Origin: Mantis religiosa
Lineage: Eukaryota > Arthropoda > Insecta > Mantodea > Mantidae
Direction of reading: 5' to 3'
DNA: 64,000 nucleotides
NCBI GenBank assembly: GCA_030765055.1
Contig: CM060955.1
Location: forward strand, 98,357,037 to 98,421,036
Position numbers and translations under genes: made by a program. The notes under the pieces are model-generated. The model was given only the letters and a program-made list of their open reading frames with translations. It was not told the DNA's origin and ran no database searches. This document shows positions 32,512 through 45,424 of this stretch, in pieces. Position 1 is the first letter of the stretch; the number at the start of each line of letters is the position of its first letter.

Positions 32512-33559
32512 AAAGGGAACATGGGAATACATAGGCTTTAAGGGTAGTCAAATCTTTTAAGAGCTGGCCACTATGTGATGCTTTTCAATTTGCATTATCT
32601 TTGCTGGCCAAGAGATAAAAAATGAGTAACTACTTGCCATTTGAGAAAAGTATAAGTATTACAAAATTCAAATATGTAACATGAAATATATAAGAAATGG
32701 TTCCTCTCACAAATACAAATTACAAATGTAGTGAGTGTTAATGCGATTTACCTCCTTTTTATAGTAAGATTTTGTCTATGTCTTACAGTTTACTAGTTAT
32801 GCAAAAGTCATCCAGAATGAGGAAGACTTCTGAGATCATTTGAATAAATTTAAAATATACATTTTATTTTTCCCAAAAATATCTTAAACATCTGTTATTT
32901 TATTCAAAATTGTAGTAGCCATTTTTGAGAAAATCAAAATTTTCAAAATATATTCCATGTTAAGGTAGTCTGAGATGGTGGAATTTTCTTGAAGATTTTT
33001 GTGTTGCATCCTTTGAAGATCCAAAACTTTGGTATTTTCTTCCAAAAATGTATTTTTGGATTCGCGCTCAAAAAAAAATAACGGAGTTTTATGAAATCTC
33101 AACATTTATTTTTTGCTGAAATCTCAGTGTCAAATTTTTGGGTGGAATACAATACTTTCCCTACATACTAAAGCGATAGAGAAAATAAAGAGGTTAAATA
33201 AACAGGGCACAGTAGGCTATTTCATGAGAGATCAAGATCAAAGTATAAGTGTATAGATGAAAAATTGTCTTTGTAAAGAGTAGATTGGAAGCTAGCAGAA
33301 TTTCCTTGAATATCTTGTAGTAATCCATGAATGATACTGAACTGAAAAACCAAGTTTGATGTCTTTATGTTGTTGGATTTTGCATACTGGTCACACAATC
33401 ACAAAAATATATATTTTTGCAAGGGACTTCAACACCTATTTCTCTTGAAATTTCTGGATAGAAATTTTGGATAGACTTAATTACGAGGTACATACATGGT
33501 AGAGAAAATTAAAACGAGCTTGGAAACTACGATTATAATTTAAGAACTTTGTCATGTGA
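32512..33559. other. Intron 1 stretch with a diverged shared repeat
   Basis: Around 33113-33170 the sequence CTCAGTGTCAAA, GGAATACAATACTTTCCCTAC resembles 55262-55308. No genes. Confidence 0.4.
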
Positions 33560-33573
33560 CCTCGTTATTTTAG

Positions 33574-33795
33574 TCAAACCTTATTTATCTTAGAGAGAAT
33601 ATAGCGGTACTTTCCGACTTCACTGGAGGCAATTTCTTTTACCGCATGTCTTGCTATTTCTGTTAGTTTGGTTAGGGCGTGACTGCCGCCAAGCAGACAA
33701 AAAGCTGAAGTCATTATCGTAGAACGAACAGACCACATTGTTGCATGACTCATCAAGTCCTTTCTAACGACAGGTTGCGCTGAAATATCTGCCAT
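33574..33795 (-). CDS. Unrecognised 73-residue frame, possible nested exon
   Basis: MADISAQPVVRKDLMSHATM begins a frame of natural composition with one hydrophobic stretch (TIMTSAFCLLGGSHAL). The upstream 170 bp is less AT-rich than its surroundings and could be a promoter or 5' UTR. AAG|GTTTGA near the end might serve as a donor. I do not recognise the protein. It could be a small gene or retrocopy inside intron 1, or chance. Confidence 0.3.
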   Translation of the reverse strand: MADISAQPVVRKDLMSHATMWSVRSTIMTSAFCLLGGSHALTKLTEIARHAVKEIASSEVGKYRYILSKINKV

Positions 33796-35393
33796 TTTTG
33801 CTGACTAAGTGTGAGATTCCGGCAGCACAAGCGCAGCTTTCTTTCCTCTCTTCCTGGAATAATTGTTCTTCCCCCGCAAGAGTTTGTTAACTCTATTTCT
33901 GGAAAGCGGATACTTTCAAGGCTCTGATCCGCTTCGTTTTACGGTCCAATTATGCAACACATTAGTGAAGTACTTGCGGTAAGTTTTCTCATTGTTCAAA
34001 TATTTGTGTTAACTGGCTAAAATTTGTAGGTCGTCCTGTTCAGAACTGAGGCCGAGGATAGGTTATACTTCTGTATCATCGTCTGGTTCTATTCTCTAAT
34101 TTTGTTTTCAATAAATTTATTTTGCAGTTATCATTGTTATTATTATCATAATCATTATAATCACCATCAACAATAAACCATTCGCTTCTGCCTGCAGTGC
34201 GAAGGGACTCGGCTTCAGTTTCTGTATCAGCACAAGAGCTTTTTTCACTTATTAGGGGTCCTGATGAGAACCTTGGGACCATTTGAGGAGCCACTTTACA
34301 AAAATAGTGACGGCGAGGTTTTAAAATCGCCCTCTTACTGCATTCTGCCTAGACCTAATGTGCAAGACAAGGTGCTCTAACCTCTAATCCTGATGGAGCG
34401 GTGAGAAGAAATATTGTTGCAAATATGACAGCTGTGCAAAAGACTATTAATAGGTCCCCAAAAAGTCTTCACATTTCAACAACAGCATGTTATACTCATA
34501 CAGCAAGTCTCTGCTCCCATTAAATGCTTGTGATAGATCGTTGGTGGAAACAAAATTCTAACTAAACAATTCGGAGGTATACCTACCACCACTACGAATA
34601 AACAATATACCGTATGATTCTATAAAGTAAGATTTCCATTTTTTTCCTGAAAGTTACGAGAACAGTTGAAGCTCATATTTCCAATCCAGTGCAACTCGCT
34701 CCTCAAATCTTCCGTTTCACCTCAGCCCAAGTTCGAAATGCAAAACAGAGCTTCAGAATATGATCACACTTCCACTAATTAACGATTTTTTTAAACAGCT
34801 CCTGGTTTTCTAACTCCATTTTACACAGCAATAATAATTAAAGTTGGTTATTCGCGAGACGCAGCAGTGGTGATGATACCAAAATCAGTAAAATCTAAAT
34901 CAGATTCTCTTTTATTCATCCTATAAGCCTTTTAATTAAATTTGTCTAAATATTTGAACATTTAATCCTTCCTCGTCTGCTTATTCCTAACCATTCTTGT
35001 CCTCACTAACTACGTAGAGTGATACATGGCACTTGTGGCCTTTTCTTAGGCACAAATAAAGCATTAGATAAAAATCACTCTGAGCTTTTGCACAAAGTAA
35101 ACTCTTCTATTAATAGTCATATTCTTAGTAACTAAATGTTATCTTTATGAAGGAAATGAATGCAATTATGCATTATCTTCATCTCAGAAAATACAAGCAG
35201 CAGTCCCCCAAAGTAAAGTACTCACTTTATTCCTTATATCTGGTATGTATTTATCTCTTGTTTTCCAAGACATGACCAATCTGGTAATTTCACACTTCAT
35301 AGACAAAGTAGTTATGCCCAGTATTTTGTATTTTTGCGATGTTGGGATCATATAACCGTTTCTGGCGTTGCTTTAGATGCCAGAAAACAATAT
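33796..35393. other. Intron 1 stretch, nothing definite
   Basis: The frame at 34076-34294 has no domain. No clear repeats. Confidence 0.35.
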
Positions 35394-35811
35394 TGTTGCG
35401 AGCCATTGTTGCGAATAGCGCAGCCGGCGCGCACAAAGGGACATATAGTGCAGCGCGGAGATAAAAAGCTTGCCGAAACAGATAAAGATAGATGACTGGA
35501 AGGTTCGCTTTCTTGATTGTTACTGAAAATTCCACTAATTTCTAGATCAATGAGAGGAGGTATAAGAAAGAAGCCGCGACTCGCCAGGAGGACAGTCGTG
35601 ATTGGAGTCGATAATTGTGCGCTTGCAGCTGTGATTTGAAAGTGCACTCTTTTGTTTATTTTCGTGTGCAGAAGTGGCGAGAGATTGTGTTGGTTTATGT
35701 TACGTCAGCTTGCTGCAAAGGGGTGTACAAACAGTGTCTTTCTACGGAAATAAAGAGCAGTTTGAATTTCTGCAAATTTGACTTTTAATGTTACAAACCC
35801 ACAAAGTCACA
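35394..35811 (+). repeat. Solo LTR, diverged relative of 23919-24342
   Basis: It starts TGTTGCGAGCC and ends CACAAAGTCACA. Shared blocks with the first copy include GATAAAGA, GACTCGCCA and TTTGAATTTCTGCAAATTTG. The target duplication is not clear. Confidence 0.5.
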
Positions 35812-35849
35812 TTATTGTTTATGAAGCTACACTTTTAACTAAACTTAAA

Positions 35850-35932
35850 ATTCGTCGGTGTTGACCGGATTTGAACCTGCATCTTGGGATCGTAGATCAA
35901 GGCCTAACCAACTGAGCTAACTAAGTCAACTC
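35850..35932 (-). repeat. tRNA-like SINE head (family F), copy 1
   Basis: On the minus strand GTTGACTTAGTTAGCTCAG starts a tRNA-like fold with closing GGTCAAC, B-box GGTTCAAATCC and A-box TAGCTCAGTTGG. The anticodon arm does not fold into a proper 5-bp stem and 7-base loop, so I do not call it a tRNA gene. Confidence 0.55.
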
Positions 35933-36149
35933 CAAATCCACATATCAAGTACCTAAGATGCTACAAGAATATACAAAATTGACGAATTGTGCAAAACAAA
36001 AGAAGGGGAGTGAAAATACTCCAAATAAATCGAAACTGATGATATCACTTACAAAATTATAACAATTGTGCAATAAGATTTAATAGTGATACAATGTCAC
36101 GTTTTAAAAAGTAAAATACTATGGCTTTCCTCTTGCAACATTAACCTAT

Positions 36150-36410
36150 ATCTGATCTCATCAAGAAAATTAGACAAAAAATTCATCAACTGAAATTGCT
36201 GACATCGGATAAATCACCTTTACCGTTATCTTCAAAAAACCTGATCTTGCCAGTGAGACCCATATGGATGTATGGTTACTCATTCTGGGGCTCTACATCC
36301 AATATTCAAATTCAGCAGAATGCAAACCGCATAGAATCTGGCCCTTCGCCTAAATGCGAATACACCTCGGTCAAATCTGGGGTATGTGGGGGGCTTAAAT
36401 AGGAAATCTA
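36150..36410 (+). pseudogene. Jockey-type LINE fragment (RT C-terminal)
   Basis: The frame reads KNLILPVRPIWMYGYSFWGS then TSNIQIQQNANRIES, close to the YK..LKPIWTYGI.LWG.A..SNI..IQR pattern of Jockey-clade RTs. It is truncated on both sides. Confidence 0.65.
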
Positions 36411-36709
36411 CAAAACAAATCCACAAATCCACACACATAAGATTAACTTAAAAATAATATTTGTCAAGAAATTGCTGTCAATTCTCAGAAAGAATTGCAG
36501 AGCTGATAGGCAATTTCTTAAGCAGGTGCCAGTAATGCTTGGACAACTAAAAAGAAGACGAGCATTTTGTTTGTTAAAGAAGCTGTCAACTGCCAAGATC
36601 ATATCAGGGGACTCGGTGTGCCGAATTTTGTTCAGTAGGAGCTCTTTTACATGGCAGTAAATCTACTGACATGAAGCTGTTTCTTTTAAGCATACTTAGA
36701 AACCATCAG

Positions 36710-36790
36710 CTTAGGTCGGATTTGAACCGTGATATTGGGATCAGAGGATCAGCACATATTCAACCAAGCCACCCAGGCCAAATTTAATAA
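36710..36790 (-). repeat. tRNA-like SINE head (family F), copy 2
   Basis: On the minus strand GGGTGGCTTGGTTGAAT is followed by GATCCCAATATCACGGTTCA, the latter shared in part with 35850-35932. Confidence 0.5.
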
Positions 36791-36849
36791 CAAAGGTAGG
36801 CAATTCCAACGTCTCGTTACCTGATATATGTGAGTAGTTTAGTTTCTTT

Positions 36850-37555
36850 AGGTGTTTATGTTATGTATGTTAGAAATAACTTAACGACAAACCGTATATT
36901 TAGAGCGGACTTCCTGTCACTCGCATCGCCTACGCAACTAGCTGCGAACGCGGTCCCGTCAAGGACTAATATAAAGTCGAGGATATCTAACAGGGCAATC
37001 CACACAAAGTGAAGACTGATCCCCCTTCTGACGTCCAGGGAGTTACCGAGCTGTCCCAAAAGGGCGCCCGGTGCCTCCGTGGGGCTTTCCATAGGGCAAG
37101 ACCTAGAGACCAACAAGCCCCCATCTGGTCCAATGGACACAAGACGGGATGGAAGTGGATACGCCACTTACGCACGCCACCCCTTTTTTCCCTTCTTCAA
37201 GCAGAGGAAAAATCCATTCATGGACTCACTCCGACTGATCTGGGATTGCACAGCCGGGAGTGTGAGCTTCATCCGAAGGTACTACTCACTAAAAAACCTC
37301 CACCGAGAGTAGTCAGGAGAGGAATTCCAGCAGTACCGCTATATGCACCTGCGGATTCGTGGAGAAGGTGTGCAGGTTGGCCGTATGGCCTAACCGAGCT
37401 GAGACTAGTTGCCAGGACATAAGCATGGCCGAAGCCCTGAATATGCCCTCGCGGATTCGAGGTGAGGGGTGTAGTGGGGTGTAGTGTCGTTTCCAATAGG
37501 AAACACTGTCTTAACCTAGAAGTTGCGTCCCCAGTACTAGAGGAGATAGTCATAT
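36850..37555. other. GC-rich block of unknown nature
   Basis: Base composition rises well above the intron average. A 137-residue plus-strand frame (37009-37422) has no domain I know. It may be LINE 5' or 3' untranslated sequence. Confidence 0.4.
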
Positions 37556-37559
37556 CATT

Positions 37560-37886
37560 AGCTTTTAATTCTTAACTAATGGTCTGTCCACACTTTAGCG
37601 GGTAGAACGTGTCATTAATGCTAGTAGTGGTAGCTAAGATAGCGTTAGTCATGCATTATCTTTACAAGTAAAATTAGAGTTAAAGATAAAATGGCAGTTC
37701 CTGTCTTCGCAACTGATTGCGATGGTCAATGATATTCCTAGTTGTAAGATTGTTAGATCTGCGCATAAGCTGCGTCTGGTTTGAGGTTAATTCTAAGTCG
37801 AATGATAGATCATAGCCATTATTTATAGTGCCAATGTCGTGTAAGTGTAGGGGGGAGAGGGATGCCTCCCCATCAGAGCCGCCTTG
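37560..37886 (-). repeat. LINE 3' portion, separated by a hAT insertion
   Basis: This is the continuation of the LINE at 40669-41128 if the hAT element and one copy of its target duplication are removed. It has no coding sequence, as expected for a 3' UTR; its outer end is undefined. Confidence 0.5.
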
Positions 37887-38095
37887 ACTAAGAGCAGGGA
37901 CGTATTTAAGGGGGGGTCCAGGGGGTCCGGAACCCCCCCAAATGAATTCTCATTCCGAACTTTTAATAAATAAATAGTTGAAATAAAATTAAGTTTAAAA
38001 TGAATTGAAAAAGTTTATTTAAGTTTCTCTTCTTAACGTCTCTATTCACTGTACAAAACAAGGCCGCCTAGTGCAATGAAGACTCTTAATAAGTA

Positions 38096-38619
38096 GATAG
38101 AGTCAACATGAAAAATTCAATGCCACGGCCGGGATTTGAACCACGGATCTCCTGCTTTTCGTGCACTCGCTGTTACTCCATTTGACTCGTATATTTCCCC
38201 GGTAAAACACTAGAGGCTCTCGCATCCGATATACACCGTTTGTGGCGACTTACCATTGTAAGTACTTGCATTGTAAGTATTACTGTGATGAAGCCTGATG
38301 AAGCGAGGCTTCATCACAGTAATACTTACAATGCAAGTACTTACAATGGTAAGTCGCCACAAACGGTGTATCTGGAATGCGAGAGCCCCTAGTGGTTTAC
38401 CGGGGAAATATACGAGTCAAATGAAGAATTGAATGTCATGACAGCAAGGTGGCCATGGTAGCTCAATGGGTAAAGAGCGACTGGACGGAAATCAGGAGAT
38501 CCGTGGTTCAAATCCCGGCCGTGGCATGGAATTTTTCATGTTGACTCTATCGTATGATAAACCTTAGCCTATGTACGGTTAGTGTGAAGAAATGATTAAT
38601 TTCCATCAATTAACTAAAA
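38096..38619. mobile_element. tRNA-SINE (family C) inverted dimer with 12-bp target duplication
   Basis: The two arms meet at about 38290 around ATGAAGCCTGATGAAGCG. The mirrored blocks TTGTAAGTATTACTGTGATG and its complement are nearly perfect. The plus arm has TAGCTCAATGGG and GGTTCAAATCCCGG. TCTTAATAAGTA flanks it at 38084-38095 and 38620-38631. The left end is short (GATAGAGTCAACATG); the right end has the full tail. Confidence 0.85.
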
Positions 38620-39209
38620 TCTTAATAAGTAATTTTATAAAAAAAAATAATAATAAATAGTTTCACAAGAAATAAACATTTCTGAGAAAAATATTAGCAA
38701 CAAATGACTAAATGATCAAATAAATTTGAAACTGTGACTCTATCTTTTGTTCCCGACTGTGCACCTCTTGCTTGCCCTCAGGACTGTCTTCAGAACTGAG
38801 TTATTTAAACCGAAACAAGGGTCATTGACTAAAGTGAGTGAATATCTTCTTTTGGATGGAAGAACTTTCGTCAATTTTCTGTTCTCAGAAACATGTCTAT
38901 TGATTACGATTAAAATGCCGCATGTTTGAGACACGACAATTTTAAATTTTGGGGGAAAAGGCGATAAACACCTCTTTAATTTCCATGATTATTTAACTAA
39001 GAAACCAGGTTATCATAGATAAAAACATCAGGTAAAAGAGAACGTGGAGCTCATAAAATACGCAACTCCCGCAATTTCTACTTCCCTCGTATCAGCTATT
39101 TTCGAAACATCTCATCCTATATAACAATTGTTATGCACATTTAAGTCTCAAAATTGCTCGTTGCATAATTTCATAAGAAACCTAGCATTTTATTTATTTG
39201 TTTTTAATA

Positions 39210-39622
39210 CTTTAACGTCCTTTAACTGGATAATCATATTGGGCAGTAAATGAAACGGGTGATACCATCACATCAGTCTAGAGCGACTAGAACATAAGAT
39301 TTACCCGACAATCGTCTTATTAAGATAAGGGAATACCCTGTAAAAAGTCCTATTGAGAAAACTATCTTGATCTCGATTGGAAATCGCTTCTGCGGTGCCC
39401 AACTTGCGCTCATATGAGCAAAGGTGGATTTTTTTTTTCACTTCACCCCACCTTCTCATGAAAGCATTTCCCTTTTTCTCGCTCTCTCTACATAATGGAA
39501 CGTTGCGTCTTATATTCGCAGACAGTGGGTGGAGGTAAACCTTCCTTCCCCTTACGTGGCAAGGTTGGCCAAGATCTCTTCACTGGGAGTCAGACACGCT
39601 ACCATCAAACTATGGAGGCGGG
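39210..39622 (-). repeat. SINE family A, strongly decayed and enlarged copy
   Basis: Its tail and head blocks (TTTAACGTCC, CAGACACGCTACCATC, GGAGGCGGGC) are present. About 150 bp of foreign sequence (39425-39560) separates body and head. Confidence 0.5.
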
Positions 39623-40668
39623 CTCCAGTTGAAATCATTTATAACCAACAGTTTGTCTGATGACAATACGCAATGGAGCAATCGTGCTTTATATGAGTTG
39701 CGAAATTGTGAGAACCAGAGAGACTCATGCCAGTGTACGGGAGTACGGGATCAATGTTTAGTGCCTCTACCACGTGCTTAGTAAGCACAAACGTGTTACA
39801 TTCCATTTAAAAGGTTGATATTGAGATGTCATCAGGAATGCAAGTTTTGAGGACACCAGAACAGGGGGAAAAAACTTAAAAATAAATGTCTGCGCGCTCG
39901 CTCCAGAACCCAAATATTGGAGGAATATAAAATGTAGGATTTAATTTCGTTATCTTTCAAGGATGCGAAACGAAGACATTCAATAAAATCGTCCGAAAAT
40001 GGCTCCAATAATTTGAATTTAAACACTAAATATTTAAGATAGCTGCATAACAAATAGAATGCCTATTGTGAATTTTCTGAGGATAAGCCCTGAAGTTTGC
40101 TTTACTGGAAGTGAAGTCTGTATAACTATTCTAAACCTAACAGATAAACGAAAAGTTACTGCACAAGTAACTCGTTAAAATACACAAATAATGTCAATTA
40201 TAATAATGTATTGCAAAGTTAACTAATTTCGATATATTATTTGTTAGTGATTAAAATTCTCAGATACTTACTTAAAGGTATGTCATTTTTAACTTCTAAG
40301 ATCCTATTCCCTTTTTCATTCAAGGAGAATGAATTAGTGGCATCAATTAGTGGTTCGTTTTTAAATATCTGATTGCTGCTTATATCACTTTATCCCAGGT
40401 ATAAGAACAAAAGTGTGCAATTAAAGGTCTTTCTATAGACTTTATCCAAAGAAACAAGACAAAAAAAAGCTTTTCTGAGAACAATTTGTAGAAGATTGGG
40501 TGGAGAAAGTAATGTGAATGTAATATATTACATCTGTTTTTATTTTTACTAACATGATAAAAATACATCCCTGATTAATTATTAAAAGCAAATAATTTAA
40601 CGTAGATTTTTGGAACCACCCCCCCCCCCCTCCGGAAATTGACTTCTGAATACGTGCCTGACTAAGAG

Positions 40669-41128
40669 CAAGGATTTTGTGGACTGCCAAATGTCAGGTT
40701 GTGGTATATAGTCATGGGTAATGTTACTACTTCTATGGAAGTCTTACGAGTGTGTTTAGATACTCTTGGATGTCTATTTCTGGGTCTCCCATCCCGATGG
40801 TCCTATCAAATATGGACAGTGGTCTTTTATGTTTATTGTATTCAGTTTCGTATGTGCCCAGTTGCTGTATCAACGCGTTACCGTTTTTATCTTTGCGCTT
40901 ATATACGTTAAAGCTGAGTCTTTTGATAAATTCCTCAATTGAGTGTAACTTTAGTTCATTGTGCAACAGACTGGCCGGTGCTACCGGCGGTTGCTTTGTA
41001 ATTATTCTGATTATTCTGTTTTGTAACGTTTGTAATTTGTGTAAGCGAGTTGTTGCCGCATATCCCCACACGGGGGTTGCATACGTGATGATTGGTCTTA
41101 GTAGTGTCTTATATAGGGTAAGGCCCAT
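40669..41128 (-). pseudogene. Jockey/CR1-type LINE fragment (RT C-terminal end)
   Basis: The 131-residue frame (41128-40733) starts GLTLYKTLLRPIITYATPVW, followed by LHKLQTLQNRIIRIITKQPP and LHSIEEFIKRLSFNVYKR, the standard C-terminal region of insect LINE RTs. It is 5' truncated at about 41128. The stop at 40733 looks like the genuine end of ORF2. Confidence 0.75.
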
Positions 41129-42896
<1,768 letters not shown>

Positions 42897-42958
42897 AATG
42901 ATTAATGAACAGTGGGCCACCTGATGTACGAGTGTACTACTGTGAAAAAAGAATTAAA

Positions 42959-43484
42959 AACTGATGGAAATAATCATTTCTTCCACACTAGCCGTGTGTA
43001 GGCTAAGGTCTGGATGAGTAGAGCCAAACTGAAAAAAATCTGAAAAATCCAATGCCATAGCCGGGATTTGAATCACGGATCTCCCGGTCTCCGTCCGGTT
43101 GCTCTAAACCACTGAGCTACTATGGCCAACATGCCGACATGACATTAAATTCTCCAACTTCTTCATCCAAACCTTAGCCTACACACGGCTAGTGTGGAAG
43201 AAATGATTTCTATCACTTTACCTAAAAACATAGTGGTTTAACTATGAAGCCTGGGACTGAAGTACTTACAGCATAGTAAGTCGCCACAAACGGTGCATGT
43301 CTCATAGCATATAAGAACTCCTAGTGGTCTACCGGAAAACATACGAGTCAGTTGAAGAATTTAATGTCATATTGGCACGTTGGCCATGGTAGCTCAGTTG
43401 TTTAGAGCAACCGTACGGAGAGCGGGAAGTCCGTGGTTCAAATCCCGGCTATGACATTAAGTTTTTCAGTCTGGCTTTACTCAT
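42959..43484. mobile_element. tRNA-SINE (family C) inverted composite
   Basis: A minus-strand monomer (42959-43160), a plus-strand tail piece (43168-43240) and a plus-strand monomer with GTAGCTCAGTTG and GGTTCAAATCCCGG (to about 43484). A full tail lies at the left and a short end at the right. I could not find a convincing target duplication (only TTAAAAAC on both sides). Confidence 0.7.
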
Positions 43485-44249
43485 TAAATGTTAAAAACAT
43501 TCTCAAAATTTGTGAACTCTTTGGACTTTGAAGTGCTGATAAGTAACTATGTGCAATAGCCATCAACAAAACAAATTTATGAAAAATATGTAGATAATAT
43601 TATTCACGAAACAATATAAGATATATAAGAGCATGCAGGACTACGTATTTGAGCCTGAATGGGAAATTAATAATAATTAATAATAAGCGTTTAATTAATC
43701 AAAGGGATGCGACATGAATGGTAAAGTAGCTGAGCAACATTGCTAGTTTCTGGGTCATTGTGAACATGATAATAATAGTGCAGCCAGACAAGATTTATGA
43801 CGTATTTCCTGTTCCCTTTCACGAGAGTCACAAAGCAAGCAAATGTTATGGTTTGGCTTTAGGAGCCTGGCGGGTAAGAAGACAAAGCCGTTTCATCCAA
43901 ATATTGATGTTGTATCTGCAGAGGAAAACATGACCTTTGTGGTAAAGTGTGGGGTGATGCATTCCAAACATCACGGTTCAAAACGCACCAGGACCTTCCT
44001 CCCTGACTGAATGGTTTTGCTTATTTTCCTTAGAATTCATAAATACATATGGAGAGATACCCTAACTTAGCCAGTGTCCTGACATGTTATCATCAATATC
44101 CACAGCCTATGATGTCGCATATTGTACATTGTACATTTTTGTCTATTCATAATAAAGTGAGTCGTGTAATCTCTCCAGAATGTTAAAGCAACCCATAGAC
44201 TATGTTGAAGTATAGTGATGAGCAACAAATATATACATATACCTATATA
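43485..44249. other. Intron 1 stretch, nothing definite
   Basis: No shared repeats or coding signals were recognised. Confidence 0.35.
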
Positions 44250-45424
44250 CAGAGTGTCACAAAATTAGACCCACAAACTTTGGGAGCCAACAGGTAACAT
44301 TATTATTTTAAACACTTTGATAAGATTATTTGCTGTGGTGCTTCGCTTAAGCGGCAGACAGATTAATGTTAAAGCAAGTGTTGGAACACACGCCTATTGC
44401 GTTTAACACAAAGAGTGCATCGGCGGGCCATATTCTGCCATACTCTCTCAAAAACCCGCCATTTATCTGATTTCGCCAGCTGCGCAGGTTATTCGTGCAA
44501 CATAGTCCTCTTCATATTCAATAGATGTTTCATACGCTGCAGTCTTCATGTGCCCCCACAAAAAGAAGTCAAGTAAGTAAGGCCACAGGAGCGTGCCGGC
44601 CAGACAATGGGTCCAACTCTGCCTATCCAGTGATAGCCGTAAGATGACGTATTTCAGCACCAAAGTGAGCTGCTGCCCCATCATGTTGAAACCACATGTT
44701 CTGTCTGATATGAAAGAGAACCATTTGCATTAGATCAGCCAAAATTTGTTGCAGAAATAATAAGAAATTGTAAGCATTGAGTCGGGCAGGTAAAATGTAT
44801 GGTCCTATTGAGAACTTATCCACAATAACGGCCAGCACATGAACACAAAATCACAGTTGACGTGACCCCTAAAATGTAGCATGGGAATTTTTGAAGGCCC
44901 AAACATGTGCATTTCGACAGTGAAATAACTGCTCACGTGTGAAAAATGCTTCATCTGTGAACATGACAAGGGATGCGAACAGTGCGTCGTTTTCAGTTTT
45001 GTCCAGATACCACTGACAAATTGCTTATGCAGAGGATAGTCTTCAGGCTTCATTGCGTGGACCTTTTCAAGGTGAAAAGAGTGCAATACCTTTCCTGCAG
45101 AATTCTTACCACAGGGCTACGACTTAGGTGCAATATTGTCGAACGATGACGCGAGCACTTATTGCAGGATTGTTCTCAGTGCACTACAACACATCTTCCC
45201 CGTTCTCAGCAGTCCGTACAGAACGTAGCCGTCCTTGACCTTCTGCTCGTCTATCCAAGGAGATATGGCTGGTGTCTCTATGAGAGTATGGCAGAATATG
45301 GCACGCCGATGCACTCTGTGTTAATGGCAATAGGCGTGCGCTCCAACATTTGCTTTTACATTAACTCGCCTAGCGCTTAAACGAAGCACCGCTCCCAAAG
45401 TTTGTTGGTCAAATTTACACTTAT
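44250..45424 (-). mobile_element. Tc1/mariner-superfamily (DDE) element, decayed transposase
   Basis: Ends at about 44250 and 45424 share inverted blocks ACAAACTTTGGGAGC, GGTGCTTCG, TTAATGT.AAAGCAA and CACGCCTATTGC, giving TIRs over 100 bp (the left one has a 45-bp insertion). On the minus strand broken frames give VIVDKFSIGPYILPARLNAY, QNMWFQHDGAAAHFGAEI and LLDFFLWGHMKTAAYETSIE, the D...D/E blocks of an IS630-Tc1-mariner-type transposase. Several frameshifts disable it. Confidence 0.8.

Larger units (their letters stand above)
37895..40660. mobile_element. hAT-type element, 2.77 kb, inserted in a LINE
   Basis: The termini are CAGGGACGTATT and, inverted, CAGGCACGTATT, each followed by a long G run and TCCGGA-type motifs. 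The 8-bp duplication ACTAAGAG is exact (37887-37894, 40661-40668). No transposase frame survives. It carries a SINE C dimer and a decayed SINE A. Confidence 0.85.

Noticed and set aside
32280..32560. Overlapping His/Thr and Val/Cys frames
   Set aside because: Artefacts of the TG microsatellite.
35850..35932. A genuine tRNA gene
   Set aside because: A- and B-boxes and the acceptor pairing are good, but the anticodon arm does not fold, and a related copy exists at 36710-36790. It is better read as a SINE head.
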